Part shown: in pieces, positions 1 through 21,100 of the stretch
Layout: each line of letters opens with the position of its first letter
Position numbering within the stretch: position 1 is the stretch's first letter
Made by a program: the position numbers and the translations under genes
From: Acanthopleura granulata
Lineage: Eukaryota; Mollusca; Polyplacophora; Chitonida; Chitonidae
Reading direction: 5' to 3'
DNA length: 64,000 nucleotides
NCBI GenBank assembly: GCA_016165875.1
Contig: JABBOT010000023.1
Span: 3,511,644 to 3,575,643 of the forward strand
The notes under the pieces: generated by a model
What the model was told of the DNA's origin: nothing
Databases searched by the model: none
What the model saw: the letters and a program-made list of their open reading frames with translations, nothing else

Positions 1-9251
<9,251 letters not shown>

Positions 9252-11115
9252 CTTGTTGTGCGGTCAAGGTCGATGAGGCTTCTCTAAAGGACAAGGTCGC
9301 AGACAAAAGAATCCCCGCCGTGAAGGACCACGTCCACTCTAAGAAGGGTATACCCAGCAAGGTGCTCTTCATCCATGCAACTGCCACATTTCCCAGCGAT
9401 TTTTTTCTTCAACATATATGTATAAAATGTGTATACCTCCTTACGATACACCCACAATGCACATAAAATGCTTCGAAAATTAATCTGAAACCTTTAGAAA
9501 TCATTTTTAAAGCTTTAAAAATAAGAACTATTTTTAAAGGGTAACATGAATTCCAAAGCTTTGAAAAGCTTTAAAGCTTTAAAAATTGGGGATAAAGAGC
9601 ACAACCGCACCCCACAGAAATTTTTGCATTGCTCTTGCTCCCGATATTAAATTCAAGATGAATATGTAACTTGGATTTTTATTTTTTCCTTCATTTGGCT
9701 TCACGTTAGGCGTGAGAAGGTGCATCGTGAGATATTGATAAGAGCATATATGGGCCCTACGGTATCCTGTGTGCTCAGGGTTGCGTAATGTGGTCATGTG
9801 ATTTACCAGCACAGTGTCCGTACTATACATAGGCTCACTCATTTGAAAAGTCTGGTACCAACAAAAAGCTGCCCGGGAACAAACTCGCTTTGCAAACAAC
9901 TCGGTCAATTTTGTGATGCTTGTCGTGTCTTCAAAAATAAAGCCATCTTTTGAAACGGGACAGCACTGTTCAGTGTGTCACCTTTTCATGGCGTACGTTC
10001 AAAGCATGCACCCCTTACCTCCCGAAAGAAGTGATTTATAGCGGAGAAGAAATAGACCTAAATCTAGCCAGCCCTTCAAGGCAAACAGCATGCATGCATG
10101 CAACACTTTTAATATTCACAACAAAGCAACAGATTACTGCTGTTGGTGTATAAGACAGTAGAAATTGTTTTCTTTGGAACGATAATTAAGTATTTACAAC
10201 ATGAATACATTCAGCAATGATTGTCTAGCCTTAAATTATACCAAGAATGTCCTTCGCCTATCTTTCTTTGTTTTGAGAACGCTGTATATTGATCGCTCTG
10301 GTTTTAAATGTGCTGCAGTTTACCTGTGATGTAGTTGACGCTGTAACGAACTCGAGCCAAGATGACAAAATCAAAATCAAAGAGGAACAAGCCGTGAAGT
10401 TCTGGGCAAATTATAGGCCTAAGTTGTCTATATTTGTGCTGTTTCTGGTCAAATGTAACATACAAATTGCTATGAACACATATACCAAATAACGGAAAAA
10501 CGTGACATGTATTCCGACCAGTGCAGTCAAAAGCCTTTGAAGTTAACCATTAATAAAGCTACCTTTTTTAACCAAACATTAATTGTAGGCCTACAGTAAA
10601 TCATAATGTCTTATGTTTCCTTCGTTTTTTACGTCGAACCATATGTGACTTTGTCGAAATGGTTAACTCGATACATATTAATCTTCTAAACAACTGATGT
10701 ATTTATAAATGTGCTTGTCCATGTGTTTCACCCATTCATATCACTGCATGGTTATTTGTGTGTAATTTTAAAATGAAGGCAACAGTGTATACCACCATTT
10801 ATAAATCGCCAGTGACTACTTATCAAAGTATACAAATCCCGCAGTCGTATGCCTCTATGGGATTATTGAGGTGAAGATCAAAGCCACATTTACCCAATGC
10901 TGATGATCTTTTATTCTAGACTCATTGTGAATTATAGTCTCGTGATCAAATCCAACTGACTCCTTTTTATTTTTATCTCCCGATTTTTGTTTCTGTTATT
11001 AGTGTTACCTGTAGAGTTTGTGCATGTAGGGCATACAGAGCCGGTCCACGAAATTGCCGGGAGCTCTATTTATACCTATTTACATTTACATGTATATGTA
11101 TGATCTGTTTGTATG

Positions 11116-11380
11116 ATTTATTTATTTATTTGATTGGTGTTTTACGCCGTACTCAAGAATATTTCACTCATACTACGGCGGCCAGCATTATTGTGGGAGG
11201 AAACCGGGCAGAGCCTGGGGAAACCCACGACCATCCGCAGGTTGCTGGCAGACCTTCCCTCGTACGGCCGGACAGGGCGCCAGCATGAGCTGGGCTTGAA
11301 GTCACACCGATCGCATTGGTGGGAGGCTTCGGTCATTGAGCTGCGTTAGCGCGCTAACCGACTGAGCCCAGCAGGTCCCT
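11116..11380 (-). mobile_element. tRNA-derived SINE, nearly full length
   Basis: On the minus strand it has a head with 'gctcagtcggttagcgcgct' (A-box), a middle of about 150 bp including 'ccggtttcctcccacaataatg', the tail 'gagtacggcgtaaaacacc' and terminal AAATAAATAAAT. It is one of the two best-preserved copies in the window. Confidence 0.9.
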
Positions 11381-11606
11381 TCTGTTTGTATGTTTTTCTA
11401 AATCCACGTGTTGTTCACCCAGATTTATACTATACTTGTTATGTCACTTCAGACTATTCCCCATTATTTTATATATGATCTTCAACTGTTATTGATTTCA
11501 GGTTTATAAGCTTATGGTGAATTTAGAAACTATAAAAACAGAAGCAAGCAAAGTTTTACTGAAAAATACAGAGCCGTAAAAGTGACATGGTGAAAAAAAA
11601 AAGTAG

Positions 11607-11823
11607 TGGCCCCGCGTTTAAAAATCATGACCCCCGCGTTCTAAAATCGGGGCTCCGATTTAACTGACTAATCACAGGAAGTGTCAGGGGTAACACTAGA
11701 CCCTCTCTGCAGAGCGCATATATACTGTCTGGTCCTCAGTGACATTACGCCTTCTATGAGTTGTTACAGCTCCCAAATCTCCTCTTCTAAGACGAATAAC
11801 GCCACCACGTTCTCAATTTGTGG
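11607..11823 (+). repeat. Unclassified direct repeat, copy 1 (about 215 bp)
   Basis: This stretch is similar to 12415-12632 throughout. Shared segments include 'gactaatcac' against 'gaccaatcat', 'ctagaccctctctgcagagc' against 'ctagactctctatatagagc', and 'gacattacgccttctatgag' against 'gacattacgtcttctatgaa'. Both copies hold a TATA-like core after a GC-rich block. Confidence 0.7.
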
Positions 11824-12371
11824 TAACCTCCAACAATGTTGCATTATTATTAGTGAAGAGAATATTTAATTGCATAATGCAACAATGGATATACATAATC
11901 GTAGCCGCCACACAAAGGTTACAGGCCCCGCTCTCTGAGGCCTGTATAGTTCGCCTTAGCCCTACCCGAGCTGGTTGAAGTACGTGTATTCTAATAATGT
12001 TCCTCACATCTAGCTTTCATTCTTGTTCTTAATCCTTTCTGTAGGTTTTTATAGCAGACCCAACATTATTTGGGAACAGTTTAGTTGTTTTACCCGTTGC
12101 AGCTCAGTTTAAAAGAATGAAGTCAGCTGTATACTTTTTTGACAACCAATTAATGTCTCTTGAAAATAAACTTATTTATGAGCTGTCTTGTTGATAATGA
12201 GAAATATATGCATTGTCCGCCTAGAACAAGTTGGTCTTAGCCATGTGCTCCTTTGTTCCCTTAGTACTTCACGCTCTCTTTATTGATGTGCTCTCAAAGC
12301 AAATGGGTAGTTGAGGATAATGTCTTTTAAACAACTTGATACTGACTTGTGTAGGCCATCTTACTTGTTTT

Positions 12372-12380
12372 TGAGAGAGA

Positions 12381-12412
<32 letters not shown>
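12372..12412. repeat. GA microsatellite
   Basis: A near-perfect (GA)n run of about 40 bp sits immediately before the second copy of the direct repeat. Confidence 0.95.
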
Positions 12413-12414
<2 letters not shown>

Positions 12415-12415
<1 letters not shown>

Positions 12416-12632
12416 TCGGGGTCCGGAATTTCAAAGACGGTGCCCCGACTTAATTGACCAATCATATGCAGTGCTAGGGGTTATGCTAGACTCTCTATAT
12501 AGAGCCTACTGCCTGGTCGTCTGTGACATTACGTCTTCTATGAACTGTTGCAGCTCGCGAATTATTACGTCTCCGACTCTCAAATCTGCTCTTCTACGAC
12601 GAGGAACTCCACCACTATCTTTACAGCTTTAG
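12415..12632 (+). repeat. Unclassified direct repeat, copy 2
   Basis: This is the partner of 11607-11823, diverged by perhaps a third. The spacing of the 'gacattacg' and 'cttctatga' blocks is kept. It could be an LTR or promoter-bearing element fragment; no coding region lies between the copies. Confidence 0.7.
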
Positions 12633-12724
12633 ATTACAACTGACTTTGGAAAACTGGCTAATCCTTTCGGCCATGGAGTTCCTTGTTATTCGATAATACG
12701 TAAATTTTTATAACACTACCCGTT

Positions 12725-12900
12725 TTAAAATTATTAATTATATTACACGGAAATTTTTTGTTACATAACTCGGTGACTGATTTATTACATTACACGGCAA
12801 TTTATATTACGGTACGCAGTGATATTACATTACACGGAAATATTTATTATGTCACACGGAAGGTGTTAGATACCGGTGCATTGTTACATTACACGATGTA
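12725..12900. repeat. Imperfect tandem repeat, 'attacattacacgg' unit
   Basis: Five to six irregularly spaced copies of ATTACATTACACGG-like units are present, in an AT-rich region. Confidence 0.7.
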
Positions 12901-12914
12901 ACAGACTCCATGTC

Positions 12915-12976
12915 CCATGGACTAGATTTGAACTCATAATAGTGAGAAGCTTTTGGGTCATTGCGCTGCGCTAGCC
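12915..12976 (-). mobile_element. SINE head fragment (tRNA-like)
   Basis: On the minus strand 'gctagcgcagcgcaatgacc' followed by 'gagttcaaatct' resembles the A- and B-box head of the window's SINE. The body and tail are missing. Confidence 0.5.
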
Positions 12977-13069
12977 CGACTTTTCTTTTATATATAAATA
13001 TATATATCGGTGCTTGACGAAATACACATATATGAAACTAAGGTCTCAATTCTGTCATGTTAACACTTG

Positions 13070-13075
13070 TTTATT
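13070..13075 (-). terminator. Candidate polyadenylation signal for the stathmin-like gene
   Basis: AATAAA on the minus strand lies about 525 bp downstream of the stop at 13600. Other hexamers could be used. Confidence 0.3.
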
Positions 13076-13580
13076 AAACAACTTCCACTACACTGAATAA
13101 TCCAAAAAATGTTCCAAATCGCATTCTTGGCTCTTCACCCTTACATCAAATATCATGCCATTCAAGATTCGCTCTTGGTCATGTCAGCCATATCCTTGGT
13201 GGCGGTGTCACTGTGTGACTGAAATGCTTTCTACTCCTGCATTTACAACACCGACATCTCTTGGTTTGCGACTTGTTATGATCGCAAATGTCAAATGTAG
13301 GCTACACAGCATGTGGCTATATAGGATTATAAAGATATATGCGCATGCATTGGTACAGACGTTCTTGAGCTCATCGTTGATTGTGACAGGTTTAAAGAAT
13401 TAACCGATTCATTGCGTATAATATATCAGTCATCATTCAGAAAGCTTTCAAACATTATGATATATTTCCCAACGCAAGTTTTTCATGGAAAACACTCGAT
13501 GCTCTGCACCCCACTATGTCCAGTGACAATCTTCTCTTATCTCGCCCTGCTCCCACCGTCTCTCTTCCTCTTCCTCCCTC

Positions 13581-13595
13581 CGCCCCCCCCCCCCA
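13581..13595. repeat. Poly-C tract just after the stathmin-like stop codon
   Basis: A C-rich run with 13 or more consecutive C is present. It lies in the presumed 3' UTR. Confidence 0.9.
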
Positions 13596-13599
13596 CCTC

Positions 13600-14154
13600 C
13601 TATCTCCTTCCAGCCTGGCATGCCTGCCGGTTCCTTGCAGCCCGCTCCATCTTCAGCTCCAGCCTCTCTCTGTGCACACTTCGGTGATCTTCGTCGGCCT
13701 TTCCTCTGGTGGCCAGTGCTTGTCTCTGTCTGACAGAAGCCACTCGGGCCTTTCTCTTGACAGTGTGCAGTTTTTGCCCCCTCAGCTGGGTGGCATTGGC
13801 CATTCTCTTCTCCAGACCAGCCTTAATCTTGTCCCTCTCAGTCTTCAGCTCGATGGGCTGAAGAAGTCTGGGTTTCCCAGATGGGTAAGGATTTCCATCC
13901 AGAGACACATAAAACGCCACGTTGCCATTGTCTTTTTCTTTCAGGGTTTCACGCCTTAGCAGGCCGTCTTGTTCGAGCTGCTTTCGAATCTCTTGCACGG
14001 TCTCTCTCTTGCGGGGCTCTTCGAGTGCTGGTTGGAGGGCGAGTGGTAAGTAAATAGCTTCAACCACTGTTACTTCTGGCCCAGCAACTGAATCATTATT
14101 CTCTACGAGCGGGGCAACCCGTCTTCTGCTTCTCTTAGAATTGACACACCCCAT
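13600..14154 (-). CDS. Stathmin domain-containing protein 1-like, intronless, N-terminally acylated (predicted)
   Basis: This is one uninterrupted frame of 184 residues. It starts MGCVNSKRSRRR: Gly2 for myristoylation, Cys3 for palmitoylation, then a basic patch, so a membrane-attached protein is predicted. A helix with EEPRKRETVQEIRKQL follows (about residues 45-62), then a short beta-like part with NVAFYVSLDG, then a long basic helical region (about 100-180) with LKTERDKIKAGLEKRM. The order MGC start, 'RER...DIxxxLxxxG', 'Y.V.L' and a charged stathmin-like helix agrees with vertebrate STMND1 as I remember it. Stathmin-family helices bind tubulin, but this one is strongly basic, so tubulin binding is not assured. 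Vertebrate STMND1 has several exons, so this may be a retrocopy or an intron-poor version. The stop is TAG; a poly-C run (13581-13595) follows directly. Confidence 0.65.
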   Translation of the reverse strand: MGCVNSKRSRRRVAPLVENNDSVAGPEVTVVEAIYLPLALQPALEEPRKRETVQEIRKQLEQDGLLRRETLKEKDNGNVAFYVSLDGNPYPSGKPRLLQPIELKTERDKIKAGLEKRMANATQLRGQKLHTVKRKARVASVRQRQALATRGKADEDHRSVHRERLELKMERAARNRQACQAGRR

Positions 14155-14159
14155 CTTGT

Positions 14160-17100
14160 CTTAAGTCTGACGAAAGTCGCTCGCTATGAATATACTTTGT
14201 CTTCGCTGTATGTCAACCTGCGCTACCTTATCAACAAAATACGTCATGTCATTGTTTACGTCATGACGTTTTGACCGCTCAGATAGCAGTGTCGAATTTA
14301 TTTTATTAAACAATAAAAACTCCTTCTTAATACAATTTACCACAAATCACTCTGTGGATGTAGTGACGTAATCAACGTCATAACTTTTCCACAGGCATGT
14401 CTGGTGGCTTCGTTTCCCAGGCATTCATGTTTGGTGTAGTAGACATATATCTTTCAAATATTCGCGGCATGTCGCATTACAACCAATTACCGAGTGCTAT
14501 TACCTATTTGTATCATATTTTTTTTTAGAATAATTCCGTCTCCATTATACTTTTTACGCCCTACCTCAAGAATGTATATATTTATTTGACGTATAGGCTA
14601 GATACATGGCGGCGCTCAAGTTTACGGGTGATGAACAGAACAAAGCCACCGTTCCTCGACATGAAGGCACCAAATAAATCTGCGGCTTAATTAATTAATT
14701 AATTTATTTATTCATTTGATTGTTGTTTATTGCCATGCCCAAGAACTTGTCATTTCTGTCATCGTTTTTACAAAGAGAGGAAGGCGCAGCGCTTTTGCTG
14801 ATTAAACCACAGGTTATGGTGGAAGTTTGGTTGTGACGTTTGTAAAAGATCATAAACACCTAAAATGAAGAGTATGGTTGTTGTATAGGACGTCTAGAAC
14901 ATTGTGGTGAGTATAAAGAGGAAGTCAAACAATGTTGAATGCGTTTCTTTGAACACCGCGTATGGGCTCTATTCATGACAATATGAATGTGCGTTCCTTG
15001 TATTGTATGTATAGGTAATGGATTACTTGATAAACCCGATGGCTGCACGTCGTATGCAGGTGAAATATCCTTAAGTATACGGTTTGAAAGTCTGTTGAAA
15101 TGAGTAAATGAAGGAAACTTTACCACACTACTGTAAACGTCATTTCATGCAAAGCCGTGTGATTAACACGCTGATGTTTCAATCGCGTTTCAAGACGCGC
15201 GTTATGCGGGTTGTATAGGCATTCAAAGACAGTTCGTGTGACCGATGCCGCATAATCTAACGTGGGCAGAACACCACATTTCTTCCCCCATTATGGCTTA
15301 TAGGTGTGAAGGTCACACCTGGACAAAGGCCGCCAGTAACTTGACAAAAGGTCAGCGGTTTGCGACGGGCACTCTGATTTCTTATAGACTTATAGAACTG
15401 GCCGCCACCGAATAATAAATAACAAATTCTTGAATAAACAATCGACCAAGAATTCAATCAATCAATCAGTCAATAAATCAGTCAATCGCTCAAGGTAGAT
15501 GGATTGGATAACGACGCCATTGATGTGGCTCACTAAGTTATCAAAATCTTGGTGATTTACCAGGGCCACTCCAATTTCCTCCACAGAAGGAAATGATCGT
15601 CACCGCATAAGTCACGAAGTTTTGAATATGGCGCTGAACAGTCATCAACCAACCAATTTATAAATCTCCTAACCAACCAATCAGTCCACTGTTTAACAGC
15701 GTCATAATTATGGCCTATATGCTTATACGATACATGGAGCGTGATGAACCTGCTAAATTTATCTTTGATTATAGAAAGCGAAATGCAGTTTACTTATGTT
15801 TACTAATAGTCTATAGCCTAACAAGTTGCACATCGTGGAGGCGGGCTGTAACGCTAGATTTGTTTCAAAGGAAAGGCTAAAACAGAAACCAGCAGTGACA
15901 GAAACAGAAACACAGTGGGTATGAAAATATATTTATTTAATAATAAAAAAATATCAGAAGACTGCGATGTAATGGATATAAAGGGACTCACTCACACACG
16001 TGCGTACATGAGGGTTAGGTCACACTGAACCCCAAATGCATCTGTTTTCTCACATATGTGCTCAGGGCGAAGCCCATGTTTATATAAGTACAAAAACCGA
16101 CACCTAATGGTATATATAGTTGTTTACTAAGGTGTCAATGGAGACTGGAACGAAACACGGTTGTATGGAGGCTCATTCAACTCTACATAATAACATAAAA
16201 ATTTGGTGTGGTTCATCATACATATTGTGTCAATTCTTCCATCCAGCCTGAGGGCTTGTCATATGTGAACGGTACTGGGAGGTACCACAGAAAGTCACGG
16301 CAAACCGGTTATTTTGGCCCCTGGATATTAAGGTAATGTCAAGGAGTGGCCTTCAGTGTCGAAGACAAAGAAGTTGAGGAAAACACATTGGTTGTTTGGT
16401 TTATTTGACAGGAGTCATGCAGGTTCATGTGAGAATGAATCCAGATAGAATTCAGACGAAACCAGCCAGAGCCCGAAGGACACCGCATAGAGCTCTAAAG
16501 GAAACCAGAGACCAGATGAACCAGACAGAGCTTAGAAGAGACCAGACAGGGTCCAGAAGATGAATGTGTCAGTCTGAAACACCATGGGTGACAACTGCAT
16601 TCACCTTAAAACATAGATTGTTGTAGATATTGATCATTTGGTTTGAGGAAATGTGATCAAGTATGAAGCCTGGAAATACCTGCCACGCCAGTCATGGATG
16701 AAATAAATAGAACCTCTGCCATGTTGTCGGTTTCTTGTTAAAATACTTGGCAATTCGATGCATGTGGCAAAACAAGTTAACATTGATCGTATCATCTTAG
16801 TATCTCATTGTTTTTGGAATTTCGTGTGACTTATCATTTCACGCTATATACAGGGACGACATACATATGTATTATGCTGTAAAACCTGGCCCCGGATTAC
16901 CCGCATACCTGAATATGTTTTACAAAATAAATGGCAACTGAATGGTTTTCACTAAAATAAAAGCCGCACAGAATACGATTTGTTTGCCGCATGTCACAAC
17001 TGAAGAAAGTTTGAAAACCCGACAGCATGTTATCATTTAGGACAGGCACCTCTTGTTTGGTGAATGTCTCCAGAGAACAGTCAGCGATGTCCCATGGTGA

Positions 17101-17810
17101 TTAACATCCATCCTCCTGTAATGCTGTATGGTTAAATTTGTGCAAGGGGCAAAGACAATATACCTTTACATATGTGACAATATACTTCGGTTATGTCTTT
17201 CAAATGAAAGTGCATCGGGAGCCATTTGTTACATAGATTATGCGCTTGTTATTTAAGGCTTTTTCATTGTAAGCCTTTTGGGGGCTGTAGGGTGGGTGTG
17301 GAGGTAATATTTGTTTAAAGTTTAACGATGTCCCGCATCCACAACCAATCGCTGCCGGCCAGAATCAGCCAATCAAATGCCCGGACCGGTTGTTAAACAC
17401 TGGAACATGTCGAGCCTTTAGTATGGGCAAAATAGTGAATTTCCGGAGGTCAGGTGAACAGTTTCAGGGATAGTGTCTCAGAAGGGTGAATTCAGGACAT
17501 AGCATACCCACCCAAAGTTCACCACTCATTTACATTTCGATACCACTATGTTGAATGTTATGGACTTGAGGAGAACGAAATCCCAAGACGATGACGTCGA
17601 AAGTTCATGACTCTCGGGCTGTGGCGGTGACGAAGGTGGACCTTCTGAGAGTGCAAGCAGCGTCATGATTTGTGATTGTCGCCATGAAAACGCTCGAGAT
17701 GAATGCGGTTGGTACACATTCACCTTGTCTACTGGTGTGCAGCACTCTGTAATGCTTCCGTCTTGAAATATATTCTCATCCGTAGGCGAACAAGAAGAAA
17801 ATAGGTACAT
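14160..17810. other. No recognised gene
   Basis: No exon with recognisable homology was found. The stretch contains a degraded SINE tail near 14697-14765, a CAATCAAT-type simple stretch (15440-15490), and irregular 'aaccaga' repeats (16440-16570). The 94-codon minus frame at 17526-17810 lies just past the candidate poly(A) signal of gene A and has no recognisable domain. Confidence 0.55.
14697..14765 (-). mobile_element. Degraded SINE tail fragment
   Basis: The segment 'ttatttattcatttgattgt' followed by a decayed 'gttttacgccgtactcaagaa' equivalent is what remains of the common SINE 3' end. Confidence 0.45.
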
Positions 17811-17818
17811 TGCTTCGG

Positions 17819-17824
17819 TTTATT
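17819..17824 (-). terminator. Candidate polyadenylation signal of gene A
   Basis: AATAAA on the minus strand lies about 135 bp after the stop codon of gene A. Confidence 0.5.
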
Positions 17825-17958
17825 GCACAGATGCTTTTGTCTTTGATTGCATGCTGCTTACACATTTCACGTTGAGTGTACAAATATCATTTTCTCCTGT
17901 GCATTAGTCCTCAGCTAACCAATAGCTAACGTTCTTATCTGCAGTGACAGGGTGCCCT

Positions 17959-18133
17959 TTAGCTGGAGTTACACGGCTTTCCATTGGCTACTTCTGGCGT
18001 TGTTTTGATGATGTCCGGATCTCGATTAGAGCCCTTTTCAGCATCCATGTAATTCACACCAATTTCTGACACTGGGTTTGCAAAAAGCTGGGCTTTCGTC
18101 ATGTCCTGTTTCATGATTCTTTGTTTTCGCATT
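17959..18133 (-). CDS. Gene A exon 6: cytoplasmic tail and stop
   Basis: After a TTTCACAG acceptor the exon encodes MRKQRIMKQDMTKAQLF, then EIGVNYMDAEKG and ends GKPCNSS-stop (TAA at 17959-17961). Basic residues follow the membrane, as expected for a type I protein. One Tyr (NYMD) is present; no known signalling domain is seen. Confidence 0.8.
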
Positions 18134-21100
18134 CTGTGAAAGAAAAACCATCATGCAGGAATAAAATTCTTGGGATACTACCAAAAGTAGCCATAGTCTC
18201 TGTAACGTAACCCACATTTTCCCCACAGGCCTTTAGGCGTGATTTGGTGTTTGGGAGAAATGGATTTATTGCATTTCATACACATGAGGATTAACCAGAG
18301 AAATAAACATTACAACCTCTCATTGCTTTATTGCTCTTCGTTCTAAGACGCAAATGGGGAACATTTAATGCCTGGACAGTTAAATGCAAGCTGCGTAAAA
18401 ACACATCACTCTCTGCTGTTACACTGATATGGTGGCCTAGTAGGAGGAAACTGGGTCCGGGGTTAACCCACAATCATCCGCAAGTTGGTGGCGGATCTTC
18501 CCACGTACGGGCGGAGAGGAAGCCAGTATGAGCTGGACTTGAACTCACAGCGACTGCATTGGTGGGAGGCTTCTGGGTGATTAGGTTGCGCTAGTGCGCT
18601 AGCCAACTGAGCCACGGAGGCCCCTACATCCTTGAAGATCATGGATATAGCGTTTATGAAATGACTTCGCGTACAGGGTGTTTATGTGACATAAAGTATT
18701 TTTGCCCGGGAGACCATACACTTACCTCACACAGCACACAATAACGACAATGATGATAATGATGAAGACACCGCCTCCTGCTGACCCGGCAATGATGGCA
18801 ATGGGCACTGAAGAGATGGAACAACACGATCATGAGATGAAACAACACGATCATGAGATGAAACAACACGATCATAAGACGCGCAACGCTCAGTTATCTA
18901 ACTTCACTTTATCTGTGTCACATTAGAAGTAATTATTACTGCTTATAAAAGCCGACGAAGAAATTCACAAAAGCATATCAAAGTCATGACTGGAGAGAAC
19001 CGTACTCCATGTAAATAAAATAAGGTTTATTTATTTATTTATTTGACTGATGAAATAAAACAAGAACCTAACGGTTTCAGATTATTATGTACAGGTCATT
19101 TGTCGACGTACTAGCAGACCACTTACGAGGTTTCGGCGTGCTAGTGTTGCCTCCCATTGTCGGTGTGGGTTGTGACGTGGTGGTGTCTGGTATAGTGGAA
19201 ATGGGTGTCGTGACTACGGTGGTGGCATTGCGGGTCGGTATAGGAACTGTTCGAACAAACAGGGTACATGGCCATTTACAGACACCATTCATTATATGTA
19301 AAGCTGACCAGTGATAGGAATCTGTCTACATATGCCTTACTAAAGCGCTGTTGGCATGTATGTTTTGGGCAATAACATTGGACACAAATTATTATTATGT
19401 AGGGTCATATTTTCTACATCTTATTGCCACATCACTGAAACAGTAGAATTTTATCCTACATATGTTAATAAGCAGTGGAACCATTTTCACTTAACACCTG
19501 GAACATAATAGAATATTTCGCTTCAAACACTGTTTGAAACAATGTTTTAACAATCGAATCCAATTACGTTTTCAAAGACTGGGTGTCGCATATATAAGTA
19601 TTCAGGCATAGGGGGAAAAAACCCTTTTCATGCATGAGTATATTTCATACACAGTGGATTCGGAGTATCTAATCACTCAAGAGGCTGATAAGCGTATTAC
19701 ATGCATTACTCACCAAACACTCTCCAAATCATTGCCTTTATATGCAGTACACATGACTACAATATTCATCAATTCACTGTGCAAATAGTTAGATATTCAA
19801 TGCACTTAACTGCATATGATTCCCAAAAAGTACTTAAACTAGTTTTACAAAATAACAGAGGAGACCGTTTCACATATCGATTTCGGACTTTAGCCTTAAA
19901 CTGTAATACAAAATAAACTCTTAAATATATGCATAAAACAGATACTATTTTGACATTGTAACATCTATATCTACTTACTATATGCACAATAAAACTCGAC
20001 GACAGTATACTGGCTGACTAGATTGTCCTTACAGCCTATGTAATGGGAGCTGTGCTGGAAAATGAGGCACGGTTCCCCAGGCTTTCTCAGACAGTACTCT
20101 CTCTGAGGTCTGAGCAGCACATTATTCTCTACCAGACACTCCGTCAGGTTGTCCATCTTTGCGTCACAGCACTCGGCGCGGTCAGTCGTACACGTGGGGT
20201 CCAGTTTCCTTCCGCCGAACACACGGTTAACGTGGACCGTCCAGTCCTTTTGCGGACACTGGACCGTTATGGATTTACAAGCGGACACGTAATAGTACTT
20301 CGGTGCTGTAAGCAAATCAACAGAACACTGTTATGACTTCTGTGCTGTGACAATTAGGGCTCACCATGTAATTCATGCACTTAGCGGATTGCCTGTCCAT
20401 GTACATGACTCTGAATGAGTGACTGGTCCCAATCTTACTTCAATTTTACTTTCAGAAATACGGATGTTAAAAGTTCGATGAGAGGGAAAGCTGACAGGCT
20501 GGCCGTAGGTGCTACTTTTTTTATCTAGTAATCTGCAAGTCAGTGCAAAGATCTGGCTTTTAGTGAGAATGAATTTATACCGAAGAATAAAGCAGAAAAA
20601 AAAATGAGTACAGAGACAGAATGACTCAACTAGAGGACTCATGTCAGTACTAAGTAATGACAACTCTAAAAGAAAATAATACACATAATATAAGTAGCTA
20701 CAAAACTTATCACAGCAGTTCCGTGTTACTAACAATTATACAAGATGTCTCATTCAGAATGACTTTAGGTGAATGTATTGCCGCGTAATTTTAATGTCAG
20801 AGACAGTCCCCTTTTCACCATTAAATGGACACATCTAGCACAGTGTAACAGAAAAATAAGCAAGATGACGTTATACAGATTTTCATATTACGCTCTTGAG
20901 GAGGAAGGCAAGCTACACAACCTATTCAGGCACTGTCCATCTTTTAGACTATTTTATTATATAAGGCAGAGTTTTACTAAAACGTTGATTTTATACCAAT
21001 TACAAATTTTCTCACAGGGTATGAGAAACACATGTATCGCATGATTATGTAACCCTACTGGATATTGATCGACTGTTAAATATGCTGACTATTTCTACGC

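Larger units (their letters stand above)
9260..13595. other. No recognised gene; repeats only
   Basis: I find no exon with recognisable homology on either strand. The stretch holds AAAGCTTT-type palindromic clusters (9480-9590), a SINE (11116-11380), a diverged direct repeat pair (11607-11823 and 12415-12632), a GA microsatellite, an ATTACATTACACGG-like repeat and a SINE head fragment. The 109-codon open frame at 9579-9908 (minus) has no features I recognise. Confidence 0.6.

Noticed and set aside
17526..17810. 94-codon minus-strand frame downstream of gene A, considered as an alternative tail
   Set aside because: It lies beyond the stop codon and the AATAAA of gene A, has no acceptor in the needed phase 2 that I can support, and has no motif.
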